In this document: positions 1 to 11,200 of the stretch, piece after piece
How the letters are laid out: every line of letters begins with the position of its first letter
Position numbering within the stretch: the first letter of the stretch is position 1
Assembly: GCF_026745355.1 (NCBI RefSeq)
Contig: NC_079208.1
Location: 15,947,955 to 16,011,954 of the forward strand
Reading direction: 5' to 3'
From: Beta vulgaris subsp. vulgaris
Taxonomy: Eukaryota; Streptophyta; Magnoliopsida; Caryophyllales; Amaranthaceae
Length of the DNA: 64,000 bases
Notes under the pieces: model-generated
Database searches by the model: none
What the model was told of the DNA's origin: nothing
Seen by the model: the letters and a program-made list of their open reading frames with translations, nothing else
Program-made: the position numbers and the translations under genes

Positions 1-1832
1 AAAGGATAAAAATCTAACTCCAACGAGGTCTTTAAAGTTAAAGTGTTGAACCCACAAAGAAAAATTTCAAGAAATCCCAAACAAAAGCCTAGATGCTGCC
101 ACCTCAGCAACTTCAGAAATACTTTCTCAACCAACCACATTTACTTCAAAAAGATAAGCCTCCACCAACTAAGCCTCCCCTGAACTTTAACCCAAACCCT
201 ACTAGTCCAAACTCAACACCATTGCTCACACTTCGAATAAAATCCCAACGTTATTGTTACTTCAGTGTCTGATGGTCATGAGCGATTAGATCCCATACCT
301 AAGAGTCCATTAAATTTTGAAGAGATTATTTACATTAACAACTTAGAAGAAGATGAGCCATATAATGATGATGAATATGAGCCTCTTGAGGGTGAGTTTA
401 TAGGTGGTTTGAGGGAAGTGATGGTGAAGACAGTGAATTAGAGGGTGAGCAATTAGAGGATGAGTTTGAAGCTGAATTTGTTAGTGAACATGAGTCTCTC
501 AATGATGATCTGTATGACACTAGTAATGATGAATGTTTAGAGGTAAGAAACATAGTTAAGGGGTGCAATAATGCGCTTTTAGAGATTGCTAGACAATTGC
601 AAAAAGAAGTTGCTCAAGGTAGGCTATGGGAGCAACGCCAAGATCATGATATTGCACACAACAACAACGAGTAGTCTGCATATCCTACTAGGAAACTTCA
701 TAGTGATATGAGGACTTAGATGATGAGATCCATACACCACCCGATAGTGGTGATGAGATGTGTGAGGTAGGTAGTTTTAGGTTGTTCCAGCGGAAAGTGG
801 GCAGATATTTGCTATAAGAAGTTATTCAAAGGTTGTTGCAAAATTTGCCATTTTATAAGGGAGAAACTTGAAGATAGGTGTGAGTAATAACAGAAGGCAC
901 CAAAGATTAAGTGTTCATTATAATAGTGGTTGTCCTTTTAAATTACATGTTTCTTGGGATTCTAGGAGAGCAACATATGTGTTAAAAATGTGTTAAGTGA
1001 GCACAAGTGTAATCGAGAAATGAAGAAGAATAGGCAACTCAAATGCACGTGGCTAGATGAGAAGCTTATTAAAGTCTTCAAAGCCATGCCTTTATAGAGA
1101 TTATGAGAAGAGCCTACAAGGTTATTATCAAGAGGCATTTTGCCTAATAAAGTGAAATATTATGCTCACATTATGCTCCACGGATCCATACAAGAGCATT
1201 ACCAGAAAGTGGGGAGATACATAAAAGCTTTGAAGAACTCTAAACATGAACTCATTTGGAGCTAGTAACTAATCCCATGAGCAAGAAAAGCCCACATGTT
1301 TTCAAGAGATTATATGTTTGTTTTAAGGGCTGTAGAAGTCTGGAAGGAGGGGTGTAGAAGAGTGATATGAGTGGATGCCTATTTTTTTGAAGACATTTTT
1401 AGGTGGTCAGTTGATGAGTGTTGTGGGTAGAGATGGTAATGACCAGATGTATGAGAGCTGGAAATGGTTCTTATCCAATCTGCAAATAGGTTTGGAGCTT
1501 GACAAATTAAAGGTGCAAACATCACCATAGTGTATGATGAGCACTAGGCATGTAAGTTTTCCACTTTTGTTTTTTTATGCATTTGTGTGTTTTCTACCAT
1601 TCAAACTAAGCCTGTTTTATACTGATTGCACGTCATTGTTTTATACATTAAGGCAAATATACACGTTGTTTCTACAATACTTCCTGATGCTAAACATAGT
1701 CATTATGCAAGGCACATTAAGTTCTGAAAAATTGCTAAAGCCTTCAATGAGGCAAATTTCAATGATGCTCTTGCTGAATTGGCTTCAGTTGATGAAGAAA
1801 CTGCCATAGCCTTTAAGAGTTATAACCCCAAG
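1..1832 (+). pseudogene. MULE (MuDR-type) transposase, decayed 5' and core part
   Basis: Remnant of a Mutator-like transposase, the DDE enzyme that moves MULE elements in the nucleus. Visible in shifting frames: an acidic N-terminal stretch (about 330-560), the DNA-binding region near 860-1080 with the words CPFKLHVSWDSR and EHKCNREMKKNRQLK, then VKYYAHIMLHGSIQEHY near 1150-1205, GGQLMSVVGRDGNDQMY near 1402-1452, and AFNEANFNDALAELASVDEE near 1744-1803. The order matches plant MULE transposases. Many stops and frameshifts, and loss of the segment between GRDGNDQMY and the next block, show it is dead. The last frame runs unbroken to 1832, where a solo LTR interrupts it; the frame resumes at 5739. 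The 5' terminus of the element is not identified. Homology is recognised by eye; the family call is firm, exact boundaries are not. Confidence 0.85.
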
Positions 1833-4800
1833 TGTAATATTCCGAACTCTAATATGATTTTATTAGCTACTAATTATGTTTATTAGCTTAATTACACCCT
1901 AAATTTTTCCTAAATAATTATTGTTAAGATTATTTCCTAAAAATAAATGTATTTATTTTAGTTATTGCGAAAGTGATTTATATCATGATAAAGTATTTTA
2001 TAACATAGTTTATGGATTTAATAAGAAAACCTTTTTACTATATGATCTTGAGTGAATGATTTGTAGTTAAGGTCCAATGTTGAAGTATAGGAGTCAAGGT
2101 TAACTTAAAAATAACTTGAAAAGAGTCAAGGTTTGACATTAGTCACCAAAGAAAACAAGGAAGAAAAGGAGAGCTGATGTTCAGCTTCCCAATCCACACA
2201 CAACCGGCCACCACCTCCCCCTACTTCCCATCTTGTTCCCTACTCTAAGCTCCCCTATGGTGAACCACCACTCATCATCTTTCCACCTCCATTTTGTCTC
2301 CAAAAATCTGCTTATATATACACATAAGAACTAAGCTTTGAAATTTAGAAATCAAACCCACAAAAATTCACAAAACTCTTCTCCTCTCTCTCTCTCCTCT
2401 GTTTCGGGTTTTCCCGGCCCACATCACCACCATCTTCTAGCGTCGCGTCTCAGTCGCCGATCACTTGCGCAACACTCGCCGGCGACCCACAGCCGTCGCT
2501 ACTCCCTCTCTCTCCTCTTTCCTTCGCACGTTCCTCTGCCTCGGTTCGCTGTTGCTGCTTCTGTTTTACGCCGCTGTCGAGCTCCAAAGACCGACGACCG
2601 ACGCGGGTCTGCTGCCGTCGCCGCCGACCTCCCATTCGGTCGCTTGCTGGAGTTCGCCGGAGGCCCTGCCCTACCTTGTTCGTCCCTGCTCCAAGTGAGC
2701 AGAGGTACTATAGCCCCTCCCTCCTTTCATTTCCCTTCTAAAAATCTGATTTCAAGTCTTATAATGCTAACACTCTAGAATCTGTTTTCAAATGTTAAGA
2801 AATGCAAGCCCAATTACTATCCATTACTAATTAATCTAAGTTGGGCCTAAAATTTGATTTACATTAGTCAAACCAACTCTATTCCATTGTTGCATGCATA
2901 TCTTTTGGACTCAAATCTGATTCTTATAATGTTAGATGAGCCACTTAGTTAAATTGTTGGGCTATTAGAGTTTAACTGAAATTGATTTCCCTAATTAAAC
3001 TACCTAGTTTATTTTATTCTTTGACTTGTTGGACTAATGGAAGACTAAATTGATTTAATTATTTTTAATTAAGATACTTAGTCTAATTCTTTTAATTGAG
3101 CTACTTTATTCTCATAATTAAGTTATGCTATACTAAATAATTTTAGTATAGGAAATGGTTATAAATGGTTTATGTAGATAATAATTTTCATCAATCAATG
3201 TTGATGGCATTTTAACATCAAATAATTAAGGAACTGAAATGTGAAGTGCTCGTGAGAGGCAATCTATCTTTCTTGATTTTAATGTTGTTAGAAAATGGCA
3301 TACCTTATAAACGGATCAATATATTAATGAAGTTATGTTCGTGGTTTTGAATATGCTATTTATGAAAGTTGTTTGAATATTGTTGCCGGTGGTAGTTTAT
3401 TGAATTGTGGGAATATGTCATACATAATATAAGATGAGAATTCTAATTAGGGATTGTAAGTTTGTTAAGGTCATTATTAATGATGATATTGGAAATAGTA
3501 TGACTTCTATTTGCAATGGATATTGGGATATGCAATGTTACTATGACGTGTGCTCATGAAATTCTGATTGTGCCAATGTATGCTTGTGGTTTTCGAAATG
3601 ATAGAAAGTAGGATGACATTTGTGCTATGTATGCTAAAAGTATTTAAAGTTATGAGATATTCTTATAGATATCCGAATTGTCAATGTATACTTATGTTAT
3701 TCTAAAACGAACTGAAAGTATAGGAAGTATGACTCTGATATGAAATACTTGCTATGTAAATGATGTTTATCAAATGATTTTGAGGCTATGTGGTATGATG
3801 ATCATGATGTTATGAAAATATGAGTATGATGACACTATGATGTTAATGATGTTTCATGATTATGATTACAATGATATAATGTAATTATGATATGTAAAAG
3901 GGACGAAACATGATAAAGTAAAGTGGAAGATGGTTCTTGGCAAGTATGTGGACACCAAAAGAGTCACTTATGTTGTGGCCGTTTTCTATATGTGCTTGGG
4001 GAGATGTCCCTATAGTGATATGTATACTTGCCAAGTTACCAATGTAAATAAGACGGAAAGATAAGGATAAAGCTTATGATATGATGCTTCTTATATTGAT
4101 ACATGATGTGATGACTCTGATGTACGAAAATGTGATTATGAATGCAATTATGTGTTATGATTTTCACACACTATTTATCGATGTATGAAGTGAAAGATAT
4201 GTGATGACTTATGCATATAATGATCAATGACATCATGGGTGATTCTCAAAGTATATGTTTAAGAATGGTGTATGGTATGTGTAACCTTTATGTCTAGCAT
4301 CTATGCATGCCGTCTAAGTTATGTGAATGATATGCTTGGGTGTGATATATGATGTTGTGATGATACTTGTGATGCTATGATTATGTGCTACGAGTTTTAT
4401 ATGGCATGATAAAATATGTTATGATTTACGATGTCCATGTATATTATGAATGATGATGTTATGACTAATGAAATATGGTCACCATGATTTATGGATGTTG
4501 TTCGGAAATATGAATATATGCAAGTTTGTAAAAGTGGATTGTTCTGCTGGCTTGGCATTATGAACTGAACTGGCAAATGGGTAAGTTATAGGTGGAGGAA
4601 TTATGTGATATACGAATGAACGGACCAAAATGATCATATGAGAATGTTAATGCTCTGTATATTCAACGATGACGTTTTCTGATAATATTCCGAACAATTA
4701 CCAATACAATGTATGGTTATGATACCCTTCTTTATGTTAAATACATGTTCTCTTGTTATATAGAGTGGACATTAACTAAGCTACAATATGAGGCATGATA

Positions 4801-5733
4801 TTAATTGTAGTAAGTTATATGTATTGTTATGAGTTGCTAGGAAAACATCGAGGCAACAAAGTCTTAGAACATTATCATGTTATCTTAAATTCCTGATAAG
4901 GAGTCGATAATACTTATAGAAAGGATTGAAGATAGTTATGTGATTCTTCCATGTTAAGTTTGACTAAAGTGTAGAAGTTTGTATCAATTAAAAGATGAAT
5001 GAATGAAAGAATAAAGATGTATTAAGTTGTGCATCGATATTAACGTTGCTATGTGGTTGTAATATGGTTAGGAACGATGTGAACATGATGATGATTACAT
5101 GAGAGTCGTAGACACCAAAGAATGTCTTAAGAATGTTTTATGGGTTAGTACTCAGCGTTGTGCTGATATGTGTCAAAATGTTTTGTTTTGTCACTACTGT
5201 GGCCTGTCACTTGGTGGTGGCAGTGTTACAATGATTTCAGATTGGAGTTATGGAGCACCTTTTCTAAGGTAGAAGCAGTCACGTGCTAAGAGTTCAGCTA
5301 TGTTGGTTTTATGTTTCTTTTGAGGCGAGGACGTTCCACTTTGTATTAGATAATAATGAGTTAGTTTTAAACTAGTGTTGGATGAGGAATGTTGCTCATG
5401 TTTCACTTTAGCTGTACTCCGCGGAAGCGTTGAGTTAAGGATTTGGGAATATTTTAATTGTAGCAGATTTTTCAAGCATTTTTCCCATTTTGGGTTGTCC
5501 AGTTTTACAAAGGAAACTCTGCCGAAATTTCTAGAGAATATTAAACTATTATTAAGGTATTTTGATCAGGAGTGGAAAATCAAAGTAATGACCACGTAAG
5601 TTAATGTTAAATGCTACCTTGTATTTTCCTCTAGGGGAAAGTACGGCGGTGACGCGCCAACTAAGTTAAGGTTTCCGCTGCTAATCTTGATTAGTTCACT
5701 TAACAAGGATGTATGCAAAGTCGGGGCGTTAGA
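1833..5733 (+). mobile_element. Solo LTR of a Ty3/gypsy (Tekay-like) retrotransposon, 3901 bp
   Basis: Flanked by a perfect 5-bp target duplication CCAAG (1828-1832 and 5734-5738). It begins TGTAATATTCCGAA and ends CGGGGCGTTAGA, an imperfect version of the usual TGTAAC...GTTACA ends. No gag-pol, PBS or PPT is present, so it is a solo LTR left by LTR-LTR recombination. Inside: a TATA box at 2313-2320, a CT-rich leader near 2370-2400, then a long AT-rich non-coding part. Words such as TAGTACTCAGC (about 5149) and GGCCTGTCAC (about 5201) recur, on the opposite strand, in the LTRs of the Tekay element at 31828-43095, which supports a related lineage. The open frames near 2338-2778 lie in the CT/GC-rich leader and are not considered coding. 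Confidence 0.9.
2313..2320 (+). promoter_or_regulatory. TATA box of the solo LTR
   Basis: TATATATA followed about 25 bases later by a CT-rich leader (CTCTCTCTCTCTCC near 2380-2396). This is the expected layout of an LTR U3/R border. Position and composition are seen; promoter activity is inferred. Confidence 0.5.
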
Positions 5734-5738
5734 CCAAG

Positions 5739-5848
5739 TGTTTTTGCAGAGCTTCCATAAGCACAAAAACAAAAGCTGACACAATAACTAGCAACCTAGC
5801 AGAGACTTTTAATGGGTATATCATTAATGCTAAGACAGAACACCTTAC

Positions 5849-5850
<2 letters not shown>
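5739..5850 (+). pseudogene. MULE transposase, continuation after the solo LTR
   Basis: Removing the solo LTR and one copy of CCAAG joins the AAG codon at 1830-1832 to TGT at 5739 in the same frame. The reading then includes [16 protein letters not shown], the conserved MULE block usually seen as N(N/M)xETFNxxI just after the catalytic core. The frame runs into a CA microsatellite at 5850 and is lost. This continuity supports both the MULE call and the LTR boundaries. Confidence 0.85.
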
Positions 5851-5895
<45 letters not shown>

Positions 5896-5951
5896 GCACG
5901 CACACACGCACACACGCACGCACGCACGCACGCACGCACACACGCACGCAC

Positions 5952-6011
<60 letters not shown>
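5850..6011. repeat. Compound microsatellite (CA)n-(CGCA)n-(CA)n-(TA)n
   Basis: Pure CA repeats, then a block of CGCA/CACA units, CA again, and an uninterrupted TA run to 6011. It lies at the end of the MULE remnant. The long His-Thr and Tyr-Ile open frames across it are artefacts of the repeat. Confidence 0.95.
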
Positions 6012-6013
<2 letters not shown>

Positions 6014-6189
6014 CTTTCTTTAAGCTATATCACAAATGCCCACGTATGTCAACTTTCTTAAAAAGCTTCTCTTTAACAAGTGTAAGCTTGAAAAAGTGTG
6101 ATTGTTTCTCATACCGTCGAAGTTAGTTTAGTTCTCCGAAAAAAGCTTCCTAAAAAGCTTGAAGATTCAGATTCCTTCTCTATACCTTG

Positions 6190-8160
6190 AGAATGAGATA
6201 CTTGGGGCCAAAAGAGCATTGGTCGACTTGAGGCAAGTCTTAGCCTTATGCCACTCTCCATTGCAAGAAAGCTTAACTTTAAGCTCAAACCAACTAGAAG
6301 AGTATACAATTGACGGATCATTCATTTAAGGTCCCCGTTGGAGAGTTGGAAGAGTCTTCATTCCTTGTGATTTAGCTGTGATAAAGATGGAAGAGGACTC
6401 TCAAGTACCACTCATCTTGGGAGACCTTTCTGAAAACAACCAGGGTGCTTGTAGATATGAAGATAGATGACATGACATTGACGACCGGGGTGGAGAAGAT
6501 GGAATTCTCATTTAATAAAAGCATGAAAGCCCCTATTATGGAGAAAGTGCATGCATTGTATTAATTCCCTTGAGAAAGAAATGCTAAGACTAAGGGCTTA
6601 AAGCAAGGGAAACCCCTTAAAGATGTGCTTTTATGGGAGGAACAAGAGAAGGAAGGTGAAGCTCAGCAAATCAAGCAAGCTATGGAAAAAGCACCTATCT
6701 ATCAACCTAATCATGCAATGTTGAGGTATTGAAAGCTTTATAAATATGAGTTGAAACCTCTCTCCCTTTCTTAAAATATGATTTTCTTGTAGACAATGAG
6801 ACTTATCCTGTGATTTTCAATTCTACACTGAATGGTACTTCTCTTGATGAACTTATTTGTATTTTAAAACAACATCGAAGTGCCATCGGGTATACACTTG
6901 ATGATCTCAAGGGTGGAAATCTTACATTTTATATGCATCAAATTCAATTGGATGATGATCAAGCCTCCTCTATTGAGCCTCAAAGAAGGCAAAATCCCAC
7001 ATGAAAGAGGTGGTAAAAAAAGGAAAGAACTCTTTGAGGTGGGTATAATCTATACTATCTCAGATACTAGGTGGATTAGCCCTGTTCAAGTTGTTTCCTA
7101 AAAAGGGTGGAATGACCGTCATCCGAAATGCAAAAGGTTAAATTATCTCCACAAAGTTGGTAATCGGGTAGCGTATGTGTATTGATTATCGTTATCTAAA
7201 CAAAGCCACATGTAAAGATCATTTTCCTCCCCTTTTATTGACCAATGATTGAAAGATTGGCAGGCCATGTCATTTTTGTTTCTTAGATGGTTATTCGGGG
7301 TTCTTCCAAATTCCAATTTACCCTAATAAATAAGAGAAGGCAAATTCATATGTCCATTAGGCTCCTTCATATACCGAAGGATGTCATTGGGATTGTGTAT
7401 TACTCCTTCCACCTTTCAAAGGTTTATGACTGCCATTTTTTGGATATGCTTGAATATTGACAATTGGTTTTCATGGATGACTTTTTCATATTTGACGTTT
7501 TTCGATCTAACCTCCAAAAGGTTTTGGGGAGATGTCAAAAGATGAACATAGTCTTTGGTTATAAGATCTCTCAAAAAGGGATTGAGATTGATAGGACCAA
7601 AATTGAGGTAGTGACAAATTACCTCCCTCAACCTCGAAGAAGCGAGTGTTATCTTTTGTTGGACATGCGGGTTTCGATTTTCCATCGCCGCTTTATCAAA
7701 GATTACTCAAAAATCTCAAAATCGCTATCTAATTTGCTTCAAAAAGATGTTGATTTTGAATTTGATGATGATTGCATGCATGCTTTTGAGACCCTAAAGA
7801 AGGCCCTAATTTCTGCTCCCATAGTGCAAGCTTCAGATTGAAGCATGCTTTTAAACTAGTGTGTGATGCTAGTGATAGCACAGTGGGAGATGAGTTAGGG
7901 AAAAAGAAAGAAGGGAGTCTACATGGTGTCTACTACTTAAGCAAAACACTTGATTTGGCTCAAAGGAGCTAAACCCCCATGGGAAAGGAGTGGTTAGCCA
8001 TCGTCTTCGCTTTCGACAAGTTTTGTTCATACCTTGCATGTTCCAAAGTGGTGGTGTAGGCACATAATCGTGTCTCCCCATTTAAGGGTCCAATGATGAA
8101 ACATACCCCGGTATTAGTTGGCGCTACCCAATGGAAGAGCAATCCGAAGAGCCAACCTAA
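6190..8160 (+). pseudogene. Athila-like Ty3/gypsy pol remnant (protease, RT, RNase H)
   Basis: A decayed pol polyprotein. Protease region near 6215-6540: SLSLMPLSIARKLNFKLKPT, then LTDHSFKVPVGELEE, MEEDSQVP and GRPFLKTTRVLVDMKIDDM in changing frames. Reverse transcriptase near 6990-7480: EVGIIYTISDTRWISPVQVV, CIDYRYLNKAT-like, DGYSGF-like, and the active-site block VFMDDFFIF at 7467-7493 (the F/YxDD motif). Then HKxSQKGIE-like, FIKDYSKISKSLSNLLQKD (about 7693) and an RNase H start near 7850-8160 (LVCDASD, YYLSKTL, EWLAIVFAFDKF). The order and wording match the Athila group of plant Ty3/gypsy. Integrase and both LTRs are not found, and stops and frameshifts are frequent. It is truncated a little before the satellite array. 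6012-6190 shows nothing I can assign. Confidence 0.85.
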
Positions 8161-8290
8161 AATCAACTTAAAGTGTGTTTGAAATATTGTTCTAAAGCCT
8201 AATTAATTATTCATGATAATAAATTGTATTTTAATCTCATAAAATATTTTGAGTCCATTTAAAATATTTAAAAAGCCCAATTATTTATGC
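8161..8290. other. AT-rich junction, possible LTR start, before the satellite
   Basis: About 130 bp containing TGTTTGAAATATTG (8176) and AAAGCCTAATTAATT-type sequence typical of plant LTR starts. It runs directly into the first satellite words (ATGCTTTGATTCGATCAG). It may be the 5' edge of an LTR from which the satellite monomer was copied. That reading is inference; no terminal repeat or TSD was found. Confidence 0.3.
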
Positions 8291-11200
8291 TTTGATTCGA
8301 TCAGTTCTGACGTCCGAGCTAGGATTTAGGCCTAAATTACGAGTTTGGGCCAAGATGAGCACGAAACAGACGCAAAAAATCGGACTTTAACGAATTCAGC
8401 TCTGAGCTCACGAACCCTTTAGAAATGGTAAAAAAACATTTCATGCTTTTGATTCGATCAGTTTGACGTCCGAGCTAGGATTTAGGCCTAAATTACGAGT
8501 TTGGGCCAAGATGAGCACGAAACAGACGCAAAAAATCGGACTTTAACGAATTCAGCTTCTGAGCTCACGAACCCCTTAGAAATGGTAAAAAAAACATTTC
8601 ATGCTTTTGATTCGATCAGTTCTGACGTCCGAGCTAGGATTTAGGCCTAAATTACGAGTTTGGGCCAAGATGAGCACGAAACAGACGCAAAAAATCGGAC
8701 TTTAACGAATTCAGCTTCTAAGCTCACGAACCCCTTAGAAATGGTAAAAAAAACATTTCATGCTTTTGATCGATCAGTTCTGATTTCCGAGCTAGGATTT
8801 AGGCCTAAATTACGAGTTTGGGCCAAGATGAGCACGAAACAGACGCAAAAAATCGGACTTTAACGAATTCAGCTTCTGAGCTCACGAACCCCTTAGAAAT
8901 GGTAAAAAAACATTTCATGCTTTTGATTCGATCAGTTCTGACGTCCGAGCTAGGATTTAGGCCTAAATTACGAGTTTGGGCCAAGATGAGCACGAAACAG
9001 ACGCAAAAAATCGGACTTTAACGAATTCAGCTTCTGAGCTCACGAACCCCTTAGAAATGGTAAAAAAACATTTCATGCTTTTGATTCGATCAGTTCTGAC
9101 TCCGAGCTAGGATTTAGGCCTAAATTACGAGTTTGGGCCAAGATGAGCACGAAACAGACGCAAAAAATCGGACTTTAACGAATTCAGCTTTTGATCTCAC
9201 GAACCCCTTAGAAATGGTAAAAAAAACATTTCATGCTTTTGAATCGATCAGTTCTATCCGAGCTAGGATTTAGGCCTAAATTACGAGTTTGGGCCAAGAT
9301 GAGCACGAAACAGACGCAAAAAATCGGACTTTAACGAATTCAGCTTCTGAGCTCACGAACCCCTTAGAAATGGTAAAAAAACATTTCATGCTTTTGATTC
9401 GATCAGTTCTGATCCGAGCTAGGATTTAGGCCTAAATTACGAGTTTGGGCCAAGATGAGCACGAAACAGACGCAAAAAATCGGACTTTAACGAATTCAGC
9501 TTCTGAGCTCACGAACCCCTTAGAAATGGTAAAAAAACATTTCATGCTTTTGATCGATCAGTTCTGACGTCCGAGCTAGGATTTAGGCCTAAATTACGAG
9601 TTTGGGCCAAGATGAGCACGAAACAGACGCAAAAAATCGGACTTTAACGAATTCAGCTTCTTAGCTCACGAACCCCTTAGAAATGGTAAAAAAAACATTT
9701 CATGCTTTTGAATCGATCAGTTCTGATTTCCGAGCTAGGATTTAGGCCTAAATTACGAGTTTGGGCCAAGATGAGCACGAAACAGACGCAAAAAATCGGA
9801 CTTTAACGAATTCAGCTTCTGAGCTCACGAACCCCTTAGAAATGGTAAAAAAAACATTTCATGCTTTTGATTCGATCAGTTCTGACGTCCGAGCTAGGAT
9901 TTAGGCCTAAATTACGAGTTTGGGCCAAGATGAGCACGAAACAGACGCAAAAAATCGGACTTTAACAATTCAGCTTCTAGCTCACGAACCCCTTAGAAAT
10001 GGTAAAAAAACATTTCATGCTTTTGATTCGATCAGTTCTGATTTCCGAGCTAGGATTTAGGCCTAAATTACGAGTTTGGGCCAAGATGAGCACGAAACAG
10101 ACGCAAAAAATCGGACTTTAACGAATTCAGCTTCTGAGCTCACGAACCCCTTAGAAATGGTAAAAAAACATTTCATGCTTTTGATTCGATCAGTTCTGAC
10201 GTCCGAGCTAGGATTTAGGCCTAAATTACGAGTTTGGGCCAAGATGAGCACGAAACAGACGCAAAAAATCGGACTTTAACGAATTCAGCTTCTGAGCTCA
10301 CGAACCCCTTAGAAATGGTAAAAAAAACATTTCATGCTTTTGATTCGATCAGTTCTGACTCCGAGCTAGGATTTAGGCCTAAATTACGAGTTTGGGCCAA
10401 GATGAGCACGAAACAGACGCAAAAAATCGGACTTTAACGAATTCAGCTTCTGAGCTCACGAACCCTTAGAAATGGTAAAAAAACATTTCATGCTTTTGAT
10501 CGATCAGTTCTGATCCGAGCTAGGATTTAGGCCTAAATTACGAGTTTGGGCCAAGATGAGCACGAAACAGACGCAAAAAATCGGACTTTAACGAATTCAG
10601 CTTCTGAGCTCACGAACCCCTTAGAAATGGTAAAAAAAACATTTCATGCTTTTGATTCGATCAGTTCTGACGTCCGAGCTAGGATTTAGGCCTAAATTAC
10701 GAGTTTGGGCCAAGATGAGCACGAAACAGACGCAAAAAATCGGACTTTAAAATTCAGCTTCTGAGCTCACGAACCCCTTAGAAATGGTAAAAAAACATTT
10801 CATGCTTTTGAATCGATCAGTTCTGATCCGAGCTAGGATTTAGGCCTAAATTACGAGTTTGGGCCAAGATGAGCACGAAACAGACGCAAAAAATCGGACT
10901 TTAACGAATTCAGCTTTGAGCTCACGAACCCCTTAGAAATGGTAAAAAAACATTTCATGCTTTTAATTCGATCAGTTCTGACGTCCGAGCTAGGATTTAG
11001 GCCTAAATTACGAGTTTGGGCCAAGATGAGCACGAAACAGACGCAAAAAATCGGACTTTAACGAATTCAGCTTCTGAGCTCACGAACCCCTTAGAAATGG
11101 TAAAAAAACATTTCATGCTTTTGAATCGATCAGTTCTGATTTCCGAGCTAGGATTTAGGCCTAAATTACGAGTTTGGGCCAAGATGAGCACGAAACAGAC

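Noticed and set aside
2338..2778. Open frame of 146 codons and overlapping frames in the solo LTR leader
   Set aside because: It lies in a CT-rich then GC-rich LTR leader, with Ser/Arg/Pro-biased composition and no homology. It is explained as non-coding leader.
5729..6126. Open frames rich in His-Thr, Cys-Val or Tyr-Ile
   Set aside because: They are translations of the CA/CGCA/TA microsatellite.
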